Assembly (NCBI RefSeq): GCF_003605195.1 | Contig: NZ_QYOS01000024.1 | Location: forward strand, 124,001 to 188,000 | DNA: 64,000 nucleotides | Source of the DNA: Aurantiacibacter odishensis | GTDB lineage: Bacteria; Pseudomonadota; Alphaproteobacteria; Sphingomonadales; Sphingomonadaceae | Direction: 5' to 3' | Part shown: positions 7,775 through 16,676 of the stretch, one piece after another | Layout: every line of letters starts with the position of its first letter | Position numbering within the stretch: position 1 is the stretch's first letter | The notes under the pieces: model-generated | What the model was told of the DNA's origin: nothing | What the model saw: the letters and a program-made list of their open reading frames with translations, nothing else | The model's database searches: none | Position numbers and translations under genes: made by a program

Positions 7775-10483
7775 ATGACCACTGGCAAGCGGCTGGCGGG
7801 GCTGCTTCTGCTCACCACCGCGCTCACCATTCCGGGCGCGGCCTTCGCACAGGATTCGGCAGGCAGCGCCGTATCGCCCACGCAACAAGACGTGGAGCGG
7901 GACGAACTGCTGGACGACGAACCCGAAGGGCAGGAGGAAGACTTCGACGATACCGACGTCTCCATCCCCGGTGGCTCGATCATCGTGACGGGGCGGATCA
8001 ACCGCAACCCGGAACGCAATTCCACCCAGGTGGTCAACGTCCTCTCGACAGAGCAAATCGCGCGAACGGGCGAAGGCGATATCGCCGGCGCGCTGGGCCG
8101 CGTGACCGGCCTCTCGGTGCAGGGCCAGGGCTTCGTCTACGTGCGCGGTCTCGGCGACCGCTATTCGCTGGCACTGCTCAACGGCCTACCGCTGCCTTCG
8201 CCGCAGCCGCTCAGCCGCGTGGTGCCGCTGGATATCTTTCCCACCAACGTGGTCGCCTCCAGTCTCGTGCAGAAGACCTACTCCGCCAACTTCCCCGGTG
8301 AATTCGGCGGCGGCGTGATCAACCTCACCACCCGCGCCGTGCCGGACGAGAGCTTCCTCGAAATCAGCGCCGGGATCAGCGGCAACACCGAGACGACCTA
8401 CCAGCGCGGCCTGTCCTACTACGGCTCCGACTACGACTGGTTCGGCTTCGACGATGGCACGCGCGACGTCCCGCCCGCGTTGCAGACGTTCTTCGATAGC
8501 GGCATCCGCATGAGCGACGTCCCGCTCGACCCGCAGCAGAACGTGAACGGCGCGCCTTTCACGCAGCTCGACGTTGCCAAGCAGCTTGGCAACCCGAACC
8601 TGATCCTGGTGCAGCAGATCGGGGACGTGCAGCCCAACTGGTCCGCCGGCCTTACCGCGGGCACCTCTCTCGACGTTTTCGGTGACGGCCTGTTGGGCAT
8701 CGTCGCCACCGCGTCGGTCAGCAACTCGTGGCGCACGCGCGACATCACCTCGCAGTCGATTCTCGCCGACTTCACGCTCGACAGCGATTTCCGCGACGTG
8801 GTGACGGACAATTCGGTGCTGGTGAACGCGCTGCTGGGCTTTGGCCTGGAAGTGGGCGATCACCAGTTCCGGTGGACCAACCTGTTCATCCGCGACACCT
8901 CGAAGCTCGCTCGCCTTTCCACCGGCGAGGATTTTCAGGACGACGATTCCATCGTGCAGCAGCAGACGGCTTGGTTCGAACGCCAGCTGATTGACACGCA
9001 ATTGGTGGCCGAGCTGGAGTTCGGCGATCTCGGCATCGACCTGCGCGGCGGCTACGCCCGCACCGATCGCGAGGCACCTTACGAATACACTTTCACCTAT
9101 GTGCGCGACAACGCCAACGGCCCGCTGAGCGACCAGTTCATCAACGTGCTGGACCGCCAGACCGGCGATGCCTCGGTCGTGTTCTCCGACCTGCAGGAAG
9201 AGCTTTACGCGGGCGGCATCGACGTGAGCTATCCGGTCCTCGAAGGACTGGGCGTGACCGTGGGCTATGCCTACAGCGATACCGAGCGCTTCTCCGAGCG
9301 CCGCGAATTCCTGTTCAACGCACCCACCAGCTTCCCCGACGGCATTGGCCTGCTGCGGCCGGACCTGCTGCTGGGCGATGCGATCATCGACTTCTTCGAT
9401 ATCGGGCTGATCGAATCCACGCAAAACGACCCGGCTTTCACATCGGCACTCACCGTTCATGCCGGTTACGGCAAGATCGAGTGGGAGCCGGTGCTGGGCG
9501 TGCTGCTGGACGTGGGCGTGCGTTACGAGGACGCGGAGCAGACGGTGGATCCGGTGGAAGTGTTCAACACCCCGCTCAACTCCGCCAGTTCCACCGCGCT
9601 CAACAATGATTACTGGCTGCCCGCCGCCACGATCACCGTGGAGCCGATGGACAACCTGCAGCTGCGCGCCAACGCTTCAAAGACGCTGGCCCGCCCGCAG
9701 TTCCGCGAGCTGATCTTCCAGACCTATTACGATCCGGAAACCAACCGCCAGTTCAACGGCAACCCGTTCCTGGTGGACAGCCGCCTGACGAACTTCGAGG
9801 TCCGCGGCGAATACTACTTCGGCGGCAGCGACCGGATTTCGGTGGCAGGCTTCTACAAGGATATCGAGAACCCGATCGAGGCGTTCTCCAGCTTCTCCGA
9901 CAACGCTCAGCTCACCAGCTTCGCCAATGCCCCCAGCGCCACGCTGTGGGGTGTGGAGGCCGACGCGCAGTACACCTTCGATCTCTACAACTGGGGCGGC
10001 TTCTTCGAGAGCAAGGCTTTGGTGGTGCTGGGCAACTACACCTACACCAACTCCGAAATCTCGGTCGAGGCAGGCGATATCACGCGCCTGTTCCCCGGCG
10101 GCGACACGGCGGCGAGCAACCTGTTCGTGGACGGCGTGCCGCTGACTGGTCAGTCAGACCATCTCGTCAACTTCCAGATGAGCCTGGAGGACGTGGACAC
10201 CCTGCAGCAGTTCACCGTGCTGGTGAACTACGCCAGCGAGCGCGTGACCAGCCGCGGCACCTCGGGCCTCCCTGATATCGTGGAAGACCCCGGCCTCACG
10301 GTCGATCTGGTCGCGCGGCAAGGGTTTGACCTGCTGGGCAGCGAGGCGGAACTGAAGCTGGAAGCGCGCAACATCTTCAACCGCCGCAACGAGGAATACC
10401 AGACCGACGGCGTGAACCGGGCTGAGATCAACACCTACGATCGCGGCACCGAGCTGGCGGCATCGCTGTCGTTCACCTTCTGA
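7775..10483 (+). CDS. TonB-dependent outer-membrane receptor (lipoprotein-paired)
   Basis: A 902-residue protein with signal peptide (ending GAAFAQD), an acidic linker of about 40 residues rich in Glu and Asp, and a TonB-box-like stretch GGSIIVTGRI. The plug domain follows: VVNVLSTEQIARTGEGDIA, a GLSVQGQGFVYVRGLGDRY core, and SLVQKTYSANFPGEFGGGVIN. A 22-strand beta-barrel pattern runs to the C-terminal RGTELAASLSFTF, which ends in the Phe typical of outer-membrane barrels. AGGGGAGTC precedes the ATG. No STN signalling domain is present, so it is a transporter only. It is downstream of and probably coregulated with the lipoprotein. The substrate is unknown; the Pho-box-like upstream DNA hints at a phosphate-containing ligand, but this is weak inference. 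Confidence 0.92.
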   Translation: MTTGKRLAGLLLLTTALTIPGAAFAQDSAGSAVSPTQQDVERDELLDDEPEGQEEDFDDTDVSIPGGSIIVTGRINRNPERNSTQVVNVLSTEQIARTGEGDIAGALGRVTGLSVQGQGFVYVRGLGDRYSLALLNGLPLPSPQPLSRVVPLDIFPTNVVASSLVQKTYSANFPGEFGGGVINLTTRAVPDESFLEISAGISGNTETTYQRGLSYYGSDYDWFGFDDGTRDVPPALQTFFDSGIRMSDVPLDPQQNVNGAPFTQLDVAKQLGNPNLILVQQIGDVQPNWSAGLTAGTSLDVFGDGLLGIVATASVSNSWRTRDITSQSILADFTLDSDFRDVVTDNSVLVNALLGFGLEVGDHQFRWTNLFIRDTSKLARLSTGEDFQDDDSIVQQQTAWFERQLIDTQLVAELEFGDLGIDLRGGYARTDREAPYEYTFTYVRDNANGPLSDQFINVLDRQTGDASVVFSDLQEELYAGGIDVSYPVLEGLGVTVGYAYSDTERFSERREFLFNAPTSFPDGIGLLRPDLLLGDAIIDFFDIGLIESTQNDPAFTSALTVHAGYGKIEWEPVLGVLLDVGVRYEDAEQTVDPVEVFNTPLNSASSTALNNDYWLPAATITVEPMDNLQLRANASKTLARPQFRELIFQTYYDPETNRQFNGNPFLVDSRLTNFEVRGEYYFGGSDRISVAGFYKDIENPIEAFSSFSDNAQLTSFANAPSATLWGVEADAQYTFDLYNWGGFFESKALVVLGNYTYTNSEISVEAGDITRLFPGGDTAASNLFVDGVPLTGQSDHLVNFQMSLEDVDTLQQFTVLVNYASERVTSRGTSGLPDIVEDPGLTVDLVARQGFDLLGSEAELKLEARNIFNRRNEEYQTDGVNRAEINTYDRGTELAASLSFTF

Positions 10484-10505
10484 GACAGGACCAGCAAACA
10501 GGGGA

Positions 10506-10540
10506 GGGGCCTCTCGCCAATGCGCGAGGGGCCCCTTTTG
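10506..10540. terminator. Bidirectional terminator between convergent genes
   Basis: GGGGCCTCTCGC pairs with GCGAGGGGCCCC (one G-U pair) around a 6-nt loop and is followed by TTTTG on the plus strand. It ends the TBDR transcript and sits just before the stop of the convergent response regulator. Confidence 0.8.
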
Positions 10541-10559
10541 TTATTCGCGATGGAAGAAT

Positions 10560-11234
10560 TCAGATCAGGTCGAGGACATAGCCGCGCCCGTGGACGGTGC
10601 GCAGCAGGTGTCCGGCACCAGCCTGCCGCAATCCTTGCCGCAGCCGCTTGATCCACACGTCGACGGTACGCAGGTAATCGGGGTCGCCATCCTTGCCCAG
10701 CGCCTCGATCAGTTCCTGCCGGGTGAGTACGCGGTTGGGGTTCTCCGCCATGAAGCGCAGCACCCTGAATTCGTTGGGGCGCAGGCAGACGAGGTCACCC
10801 TGCCAGCGCGCCTGTTCACCCGCCACATTGATCTGCAGGTCGCCCAGTTCCATGATTTGCACCCGGCGGGCACAGGCACGCTGGGCGAACAGCGCCAGCA
10901 CGCGGTCGAGCATTGCCTGCCGGTCCAGCGGGCCGACGGCGTAATCGTCTGCCCCTGCCTTCAGCGCGCGGCGGCGATCCTCGGGATCGTCCTCCTCCAG
11001 CACCATCGTGATGTGCGCATCCTGCATCCGCGGATCGGCGCGCAGGCGGCGCACCATCTCGAGGCCGGACAGGCTATCCATCACCCAGTCGACGAAGACC
11101 CACGCCTGCCCGTCCACCAAAGCCATCGGCCCCTCGGGCGGCAGGTGGCGGAACACGAACACGGCCTCGCCCTGCGTGAACTCGGCAAAGCGTGCCGCCG
11201 CGGCGTCTGTCGTGAATATGCTGATGCGGTCCAT
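10560..11234 (-). CDS. Orphan OmpR/PhoB-type response regulator with degenerate receiver
   Basis: A 224-residue protein from the ATG that gives MDRISIFTTD; a TTG 39 bp earlier is an alternative start. The C-terminal half is a winged helix of the Trans_reg_C type: RPNEFRVLRFMAENPNRVLTR, VDVWIKRLRQGLRQAG, and the terminal TVHGRGYVLDLI. The N-terminal receiver keeps a candidate phospho-acceptor (Asp49 in VFVDW). It lacks other conserved positions: the acidic pair is replaced by TTD, the Thr/Ser after beta-4 by Leu-Glu in MVLEEDD, and the Lys of the KP motif by Gly in AVGPLD. This suggests weak or no phosphorylation control. No histidine kinase is nearby. It is convergent with the TBDR and may control it or the halogenase; targets are unknown. 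Confidence 0.88.
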   Translation of the reverse strand: MDRISIFTTDAAAARFAEFTQGEAVFVFRHLPPEGPMALVDGQAWVFVDWVMDSLSGLEMVRRLRADPRMQDAHITMVLEEDDPEDRRRALKAGADDYAVGPLDRQAMLDRVLALFAQRACARRVQIMELGDLQINVAGEQARWQGDLVCLRPNEFRVLRFMAENPNRVLTRQELIEALGKDGDPDYLRTVDVWIKRLRQGLRQAGAGHLLRTVHGRGYVLDLI

Positions 11235-11331
11235 TGGCCCCGACCCGGTGAATTCCGGTTCGGTAAGTGCCAAGCCTGCATGACCGATCTATGACAGACG
11301 CGCGGCAAATTCGCGTTGCCGCCCGCCTGCC

Positions 11332-12858
11332 TCAGCCAACCGGCGGGGCGGGGCAGTATTTCGCGATGTATTCCGCGTGCGGCGGCATGTTCTTGACGAA
11401 GAACCGGATCGATTTCTCGATCTCGTCCAGCTCGCTCTTCGTCTCCCCCCGGTCCAGCGTATCGACCATGGCGATGTTGCCCTGCATCGGGATGCCCTGG
11501 CCCATCATCACCGCGGCCCAGCTGGTCTCGGTGAACAGTTCGTCCTCCTCGCGGAAAATCTGCCCGGTGGTCTGGAACAGCTCAACCTTCTCGGTCAGGC
11601 TGTCGGGCACGCTCATCGTGCGGCAGTAATTCCAGAACTCGGTGTCGTCGCGGCTGGTGGCGTTGTAGTGCAGGATCAGGAAGTCGCGGATGCGCGCGTA
11701 TTCCTTGCCGGTCAGCCGGTTGAAGGTGTTGCGCGTCGCCTCGCTCACCCCGTCGAGGTTGAGCATGGCGATCAGCTTGTTGATGCCGGTGTTGATCAGG
11801 TGAATGGAGGTGGACTCGAGCGGTTCCATGAACCCAGCGGAAAGGCCCAGCGCCACCACGTTGTGGTTCCAGAATTTCTTCCGGCGGCCGGTCACGAAGC
11901 GCAGGTGATTGGGGTCCGCCGTAGGCTTGCCCGCAATGTTGTTCACCAGGATATCGGTCGCCTCGTCCGCCGACATGAAGGCATCGCAATAGACGTGCCC
12001 GTTGCCGTTGCGGTGTTGCAGCGGCACCTGCCATTGCCAGCCCGCGCCGTGGGCGATGGCACGGGTGAAGGGCGGGGGCGGCGATCCGTCGTCGCGGTTG
12101 CAGGGCAGGGCCACGGCGCGGTTGCACGGCAGCCAGTGCGTCCATTCCTCGTAACCCGTTTCCAGCACCTGCTCGATCAGCAGGCCGCGAAAGCCGGTGC
12201 AGTCGATGAACAGGTCGCCCTCGATCCGGGTGCCGTCCTCGAGCTGGATCGACGTGACGTCCCCGCTCTCGGCATCGCGCTGAACGTCGCAAACCTTGCC
12301 TTCCTGCCGCACCACGCCGCGCGCCTCGGCATAGCGGCGCAGGAACTTCGCATATTGCCCGGCATCGAGGTGGTAGGCGTAATTGACCGGCGGCAGGTCG
12401 TCGCGCTTCACGTCGGCAGAGCGCATGAAGCGGCCGAAGTAGGCGGCCATCGTTTCCACGTTGAAGGCCTGGATGGGGCGGTTGTCGCCCAGCGATTTCA
12501 TGTGGTGCCACACCTGGTGGAACGACATGCCGCCGATGGTGTAGCCGTAGTTGCCGAAAGGGTGGATATACCTGTCACCCCTGGCGCCCCAGTTCTCGAA
12601 CTGGATGCCCAGCTTGAACGTGCCCTGCACGTTGGAGAGCATTTCGCGGTCGCTGATCTCCAGTGCCTGGTTGAACTCGCGGAACGGGGGGATCGTGGCT
12701 TCGCCCACGCCCACGGTACCGATGACTTCGGATTCGACCAGCGTGACGGAGAGGTTGCGTCCCCCGTTCTGGCCACCTCTCATCAGGCGCGACAGCGGTG
12801 CGGCCGCCATCCACCCGGCGGTGCCGCCGCCGACAATCACGATCTTTTCAATAGCCAT
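11332..12858 (-). CDS. Flavin-dependent tryptophan halogenase family protein
   Basis: A 508-residue FAD protein of PrnA/RebH type, normal in length. The sequence shows the N-terminal GGGTAG dinucleotide motif, VGVGEATIPP, a Lys at residue 82 in GTFKLGIQF that aligns by context with the catalytic Lys79 of PrnA, the GWQWQVPL form of the WxWxIP motif that blocks monooxygenation, FIDCTGFRGLLIE, and a Glu at about residue 348 in MEPLESTSIHL matching catalytic Glu346 of PrnA. The enzyme should halogenate an electron-rich aromatic with reduced flavin, O2 and halide; a flavin reductase must be supplied from elsewhere. Related halogenases beside TBDR and sugar genes are known in Caulobacterales, Xanthomonas and sphingomonads; several act on indole-like substrates in vitro but have unclear natural substrates. 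Here it is divergent from the beta-glucan TBDR. Confidence 0.92.
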   Translation of the reverse strand: MAIEKIVIVGGGTAGWMAAAPLSRLMRGGQNGGRNLSVTLVESEVIGTVGVGEATIPPFREFNQALEISDREMLSNVQGTFKLGIQFENWGARGDRYIHPFGNYGYTIGGMSFHQVWHHMKSLGDNRPIQAFNVETMAAYFGRFMRSADVKRDDLPPVNYAYHLDAGQYAKFLRRYAEARGVVRQEGKVCDVQRDAESGDVTSIQLEDGTRIEGDLFIDCTGFRGLLIEQVLETGYEEWTHWLPCNRAVALPCNRDDGSPPPPFTRAIAHGAGWQWQVPLQHRNGNGHVYCDAFMSADEATDILVNNIAGKPTADPNHLRFVTGRRKKFWNHNVVALGLSAGFMEPLESTSIHLINTGINKLIAMLNLDGVSEATRNTFNRLTGKEYARIRDFLILHYNATSRDDTEFWNYCRTMSVPDSLTEKVELFQTTGQIFREEDELFTETSWAAVMMGQGIPMQGNIAMVDTLDRGETKSELDEIEKSIRFFVKNMPPHAEYIAKYCPAPPVG

Positions 12859-12991
12859 CAGTCTCTCGCCAATTTCCCGTTTTCCCGGTTCTAGCGTGAA
12901 TGCCCCCTGTTGGTAAAACCCGCCCGAAAGGCGGTGATGCAGAGGGCGGCGAGGCCGGGTAATGCAAAAATGTTACACCATGCATCTGCAA

Positions 12992-13030
12992 ATGGGAACG
13001 TTCATTTTTGCTATTGTGAACGCTCACAAT
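12992..13030. promoter_or_regulatory. Two LacI-type operators in the halogenase/TBDR divergent promoter
   Basis: Site A is ATGGGAACGTTCATTT (12992-13007) and site B is TTGTGAACGCTCACAA (13014-13029). Both have the central AACG(T/C)T dyad of LacI/GalR-family operators. Their centres are 22 bp apart, about two helical turns, which favours cooperative binding on one DNA face. A third copy lies before the GH3 gene at 20017. The LacI-family protein encoded at 17712 is the obvious candidate binder. Confidence 0.75.
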
Positions 13031-13126
13031 ATCGGTATGCAGAGGGTGAAGCGCCGCATGGGCGCTGTGAGTTTTGGAGCGATACCGCCCGCGAAAAAGC
13101 TGGCGGATCAAAGGGGAGAGCATTCT

Positions 13127-16100
13127 GTGTCAGCTCGAATCGATAGTCGTACTGTAGCCTTCGGCCGCCGCGGCCGCGCACTTGCCGGGGTTTCCGGCCT
13201 TGCCCTGTGCATGGTGGCCGCCAACGTGGCCCACGCGCAGGATACCGTCGAAGAAGAGATGGAGCAGGAATCCGGCGAGGCCATGCCCGCGGATGAAAAC
13301 GTCATCATCGTCAGCGGCTTCCGCGCCTCGCTGCAGTCGGCGCAGGACTTCAAGGAAAACGCCGACACCGTGGTCGACGTGATCACCGCCGAAGACGTGG
13401 GCGCGCTGCCCGACCGTTCCGTGACCGAGGCGCTGCAACGCGTTCCCGGCGTCAACATCGGCCGCTTTGAGAAGACGTCCGACCCCGACCGTTTCTCGGT
13501 CGAAGGCACCGGCGTCATCATCCGCGGCCTGCCCTACGTGCGTTCCGAACTGAACGGGCGCGACATCTTCTCCGCCACCGGTGGCCGCAGCCTCAGCTTC
13601 GAGGACGTGTCGCCCGAACTCGTGGGCCGCGTGGAAGTGTTCAAGAACTCCACCGCCGACATGATCGAAGGCCAGATCGCCGGTCTCGTGAACCTGGTGA
13701 CGCGCAAGCCGCTCGACAATCCGGGCCTCAACATCGCCGGCTCGATCGAGGCAAATTATGGCGACCTTCGTGAAGAGTGGTCGCCCACCTTCAACATCCT
13801 GGGCTCCAACACCTTCGACAGCGCCATCGGCACTTTCGGCCTGCAGCTGTCCTATTCCTATTCCGAACTGAAGAGCCGTACCGACGCCTCGCAGGTTGCC
13901 GATCCGTGCTACCGCAATGCCGACCTTTCGGGCGGCTGCCTGCGCGTGTTCGACGTGAACTCGGGCGGTTTCGGCGACACCCAGAATTTCGATGAGAGCA
14001 ACTTCCCGCCCGCGAACTCGGTCATCGTGCCGCAGTACGCCGGTGTGCGCACGACCGACCTCGACCGTGACCGCGAGGCGATCTCCGCCGTAGCGCAGTA
14101 CGAAAGCAACGACGGCCGCTTCCTGGTGACCGCCGAGTACCTGCGTTCCGAAGCGAATTTCTTCACCGAGGAATTCGCCCTGCTCGGCCGTATCGACGAT
14201 GGCGTGTCCTCGCCCGATCCGCGCGAAGGCAGCACCTGGACCTTCGACGAGAACGGCCTGTTCCAGTCCGGCATCCTGACCGACCAGGTCGGTAACATTT
14301 TCAACAACCCGTTCGGTCGTGGCGGCATTCCGATCGATTCGCTGCGCTTCCTGCGTGACACCCAGACGGTGACCGAAGACTACTCGATGGATGTCTTCCT
14401 CGAAGTGACCGATCGCCTGCGCTTCAATTTCGAAGGCCAGGTCGTGAAGTCGGACCTGTCGCGCGATGCCGTGTTCGGGGCAATGAGCACCTGGGCCGAC
14501 ATCGATCTCGACCTGTCGGGCGAAACGCCTGACGTGCAGTTCCTCGCGCCGATCGGTTCGCCGGACGACTACTTCTCCAGCGGGTTCTACACCTACTACT
14601 GGTTCGGCCTCGACAGCCGCGAGCAGAACGACGGCGAGATGTACACGCTGCGCGGCGACGTGGAGTACGACATCGGCGACGGCTTCTTCCGCAAGGCCGC
14701 TTTCGGCGCGCGCTGGGCGGACCGCGATCGCACCACCCGCAACACCAACTTCAGCACCTGGGGCAACCTGTCCGCTCCGTGGGCCGGCCGTGGCGGTTGT
14801 ACGCCGTGGGGCGAAGGTGGCGGTTGCCAGCCGGGCGCTCCGGGCACAGTGGTGCAGGACTGGAACGGCAACGGCGTGGTCGACGGCGACGACGGCTTCA
14901 CCGGCTATACTCCGGGCCGCTTCTATGTCGGCGGTACCTATCCTGGCACCGAGTTCCTCGTGCCGGGCAACATCGACGGTATCGGCGGCGGTGCCTACGT
15001 CAGCGATTTTCCCGACTATGCCAACCTGCGCGATCCGTTTGCCAACGGCTTCCAGCGCGGCGAAGCGTCAACGCCTATCCCCATGGGCCAGGCGTGGTTC
15101 TATGGCGGTGACGATTTCCTGGCGGATTACCTCGCCGGCGACGTCGACGATCAGTGGGACGAGATCACCGAGTTCGGCCTTTCGCCGGAACGCTTCAACC
15201 TGGGCGTGAACGGCCGCACCTACACCAACCCGGTGAACGGTGAGACCATCGCCTGCGATCCCTTCTGCCCACCCGAAATCTCCGGCGTGTCGGAAATCAC
15301 CAAGGCGGCCTACGCCCGTGTCGACTTCGGCCACGATTTCAGCAGCGGCTGGTCGCTGGCTGGCAACATCGGCCTGCGTTACGTCGAGACCTCCATCAGT
15401 TCCGATGCGCTGGTCGGCTTCCCGCAGGCCAACCAGTTCGACGATCCCTCGATCGGCGGCAACGGCGACGGCGTGGTGCAGGTGTCGGAAATCCAGGCGC
15501 TGTGCCGCACCCCGGTGCCCGCAGGCCAGGAGCGCCGCTATTGCGAACTGACCGGCGCCCGCCTCGAGGAATTCGCCTCGCTGTTCACCGGCGAAGCGAT
15601 CCCCGATGATCGCGACATCACCTTCGACCACTGGCTGCCCTCGCTCAACGTCCGCCTCGACAGCGGCACGGGCTGGGTCATCCGCGGCGCGGTGTCCAAG
15701 GGTATCTCGCGGCCTGACCTGCAGCTCTTCAACGCCGGCGGCGTGCTGGGCTTCAGCGGCCGCGTGGACTCAGGGCCTCTGCTCAGCATCGATACCGGCA
15801 ACCGCAACCTGCTGCCGGTGGAATCGTGGAACTACGACCTGTCGGCCGAATGGTACTTCGACGATGTCGGCTCGATCACCCTTGCCGGTTTCGTCAAGGA
15901 CATCACCGGCATCATCAGCCGCGGCACGGGCATCGTGAACTACACCTCGCCCAGCGGCGTGTCGCAGGACGTGATCATCAACGGTCCGGCCAACGACATC
16001 AGCGGCACGCTGTACGGTATCGAGTTCGCGCACCAGCAGACCTACGACTTCCTGCCCGGTTTCCTCAGCGGCCTCGGAAGCCAGTTCACCTACACCTACG

Positions 16101-16546
16101 TGAACGGCAACGATTTCCCGAACCCGCTGATCTCGAACATCGGCAATCCGTCTGTGGCGAATGCGGGCAGGCCGCTGAACGGCAGCCCGTTCGTGAACCT
16201 CCAGCCGCTGCAGGGTATTTCGGAGCACACGGTAAACGCGACGCTGTTCTACGAGCGCGGTCCGCTGGCGCTGCGCGGTGCCTACAACTGGCGTTCGGCC
16301 TTCCTGATCACGCCGCGAGACGACATCTTCCCGTTCTCGCCGATCTGGCAGGAAGCCACCGGCCAGCTGGACGCGTCGATCTTCTACGACATCACCGACT
16401 CCATCAAGATTGGTGTGCAGGGCGTGAACCTGCTCGATGAAGTGACCGAAACCTCCCAGGTGATCGACTACGACGGCACGCGCGTCACGCGCTCCGCCTT
16501 CCGTAACGACCGCCGCTTCACCTTCCTCGTCCGTTTCGACTTCTAA
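13127..16546 (+). CDS. TonB-dependent receptor of the beta-glucan locus
   Basis: A 1139-residue protein. The GTG at 13127 is chosen because AAAGGGGAG precedes it and because it yields a Tat-like or Sec signal (RRGRALAGVSGLALCMVAAN, then VAHAQ); earlier ATGs lie within or beyond the operators. An acidic linker leads to the TonB-box-like ENVIIVSGFRASLQSAQ. The plug has VVDVITAEDVGALPDRSVTEA and LQRVPGVNIGRFE, then the VIIRGLPYVRSELNGRD core. A large barrel ends with RRFTFLVRFDF, terminal Phe included. This is the subfamily seen with LacI regulators, MFS transporters and glycosidases in Caulobacter and sphingomonads. It most likely imports oligosaccharides released by the GH16 enzyme. The linked operators indicate repression by the local LacI protein. 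Confidence 0.93.
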   Translation: MSARIDSRTVAFGRRGRALAGVSGLALCMVAANVAHAQDTVEEEMEQESGEAMPADENVIIVSGFRASLQSAQDFKENADTVVDVITAEDVGALPDRSVTEALQRVPGVNIGRFEKTSDPDRFSVEGTGVIIRGLPYVRSELNGRDIFSATGGRSLSFEDVSPELVGRVEVFKNSTADMIEGQIAGLVNLVTRKPLDNPGLNIAGSIEANYGDLREEWSPTFNILGSNTFDSAIGTFGLQLSYSYSELKSRTDASQVADPCYRNADLSGGCLRVFDVNSGGFGDTQNFDESNFPPANSVIVPQYAGVRTTDLDRDREAISAVAQYESNDGRFLVTAEYLRSEANFFTEEFALLGRIDDGVSSPDPREGSTWTFDENGLFQSGILTDQVGNIFNNPFGRGGIPIDSLRFLRDTQTVTEDYSMDVFLEVTDRLRFNFEGQVVKSDLSRDAVFGAMSTWADIDLDLSGETPDVQFLAPIGSPDDYFSSGFYTYYWFGLDSREQNDGEMYTLRGDVEYDIGDGFFRKAAFGARWADRDRTTRNTNFSTWGNLSAPWAGRGGCTPWGEGGGCQPGAPGTVVQDWNGNGVVDGDDGFTGYTPGRFYVGGTYPGTEFLVPGNIDGIGGGAYVSDFPDYANLRDPFANGFQRGEASTPIPMGQAWFYGGDDFLADYLAGDVDDQWDEITEFGLSPERFNLGVNGRTYTNPVNGETIACDPFCPPEISGVSEITKAAYARVDFGHDFSSGWSLAGNIGLRYVETSISSDALVGFPQANQFDDPSIGGNGDGVVQVSEIQALCRTPVPAGQERRYCELTGARLEEFASLFTGEAIPDDRDITFDHWLPSLNVRLDSGTGWVIRGAVSKGISRPDLQLFNAGGVLGFSGRVDSGPLLSIDTGNRNLLPVESWNYDLSAEWYFDDVGSITLAGFVKDITGIISRGTGIVNYTSPSGVSQDVIINGPANDISGTLYGIEFAHQQTYDFLPGFLSGLGSQFTYTYVNGNDFPNPLISNIGNPSVANAGRPLNGSPFVNLQPLQGISEHTVNATLFYERGPLALRGAYNWRSAFLITPRDDIFPFSPIWQEATGQLDASIFYDITDSIKIGVQGVNLLDEVTETSQVIDYDGTRVTRSAFRNDRRFTFLVRFDF

Positions 16547-16576
16547 AGTCGGAGCTCCTCCGGATGAGATGACCAG

Positions 16577-16615
16577 ATGGGCTCCCGCGTGTTCCCTCGC
16601 GGGGGCCCATTTTTT
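16577..16615 (+). terminator. Rho-independent terminator after the beta-glucan TBDR
   Basis: ATGGGCTCCCGCG pairs with CGCGGGGGCCCAT around an 8-nt loop and is followed by TTTTTC. It separates the TBDR transcript from the GH16-LacI-MFS operon. Confidence 0.85.
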
Positions 16616-16676
16616 CATTGCCTTAAGGCTGTCCGATAAGGACGACAAGCTTGGTGGCAGAGGGAAGGACGAACCG

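Noticed and set aside
12962-13126. Upstream ATG starts for the beta-glucan TBDR
   Set aside because: They would place the LacI-type operators inside the coding sequence and lack a ribosome site; the GTG at 13127 has a good one and gives a proper signal peptide.
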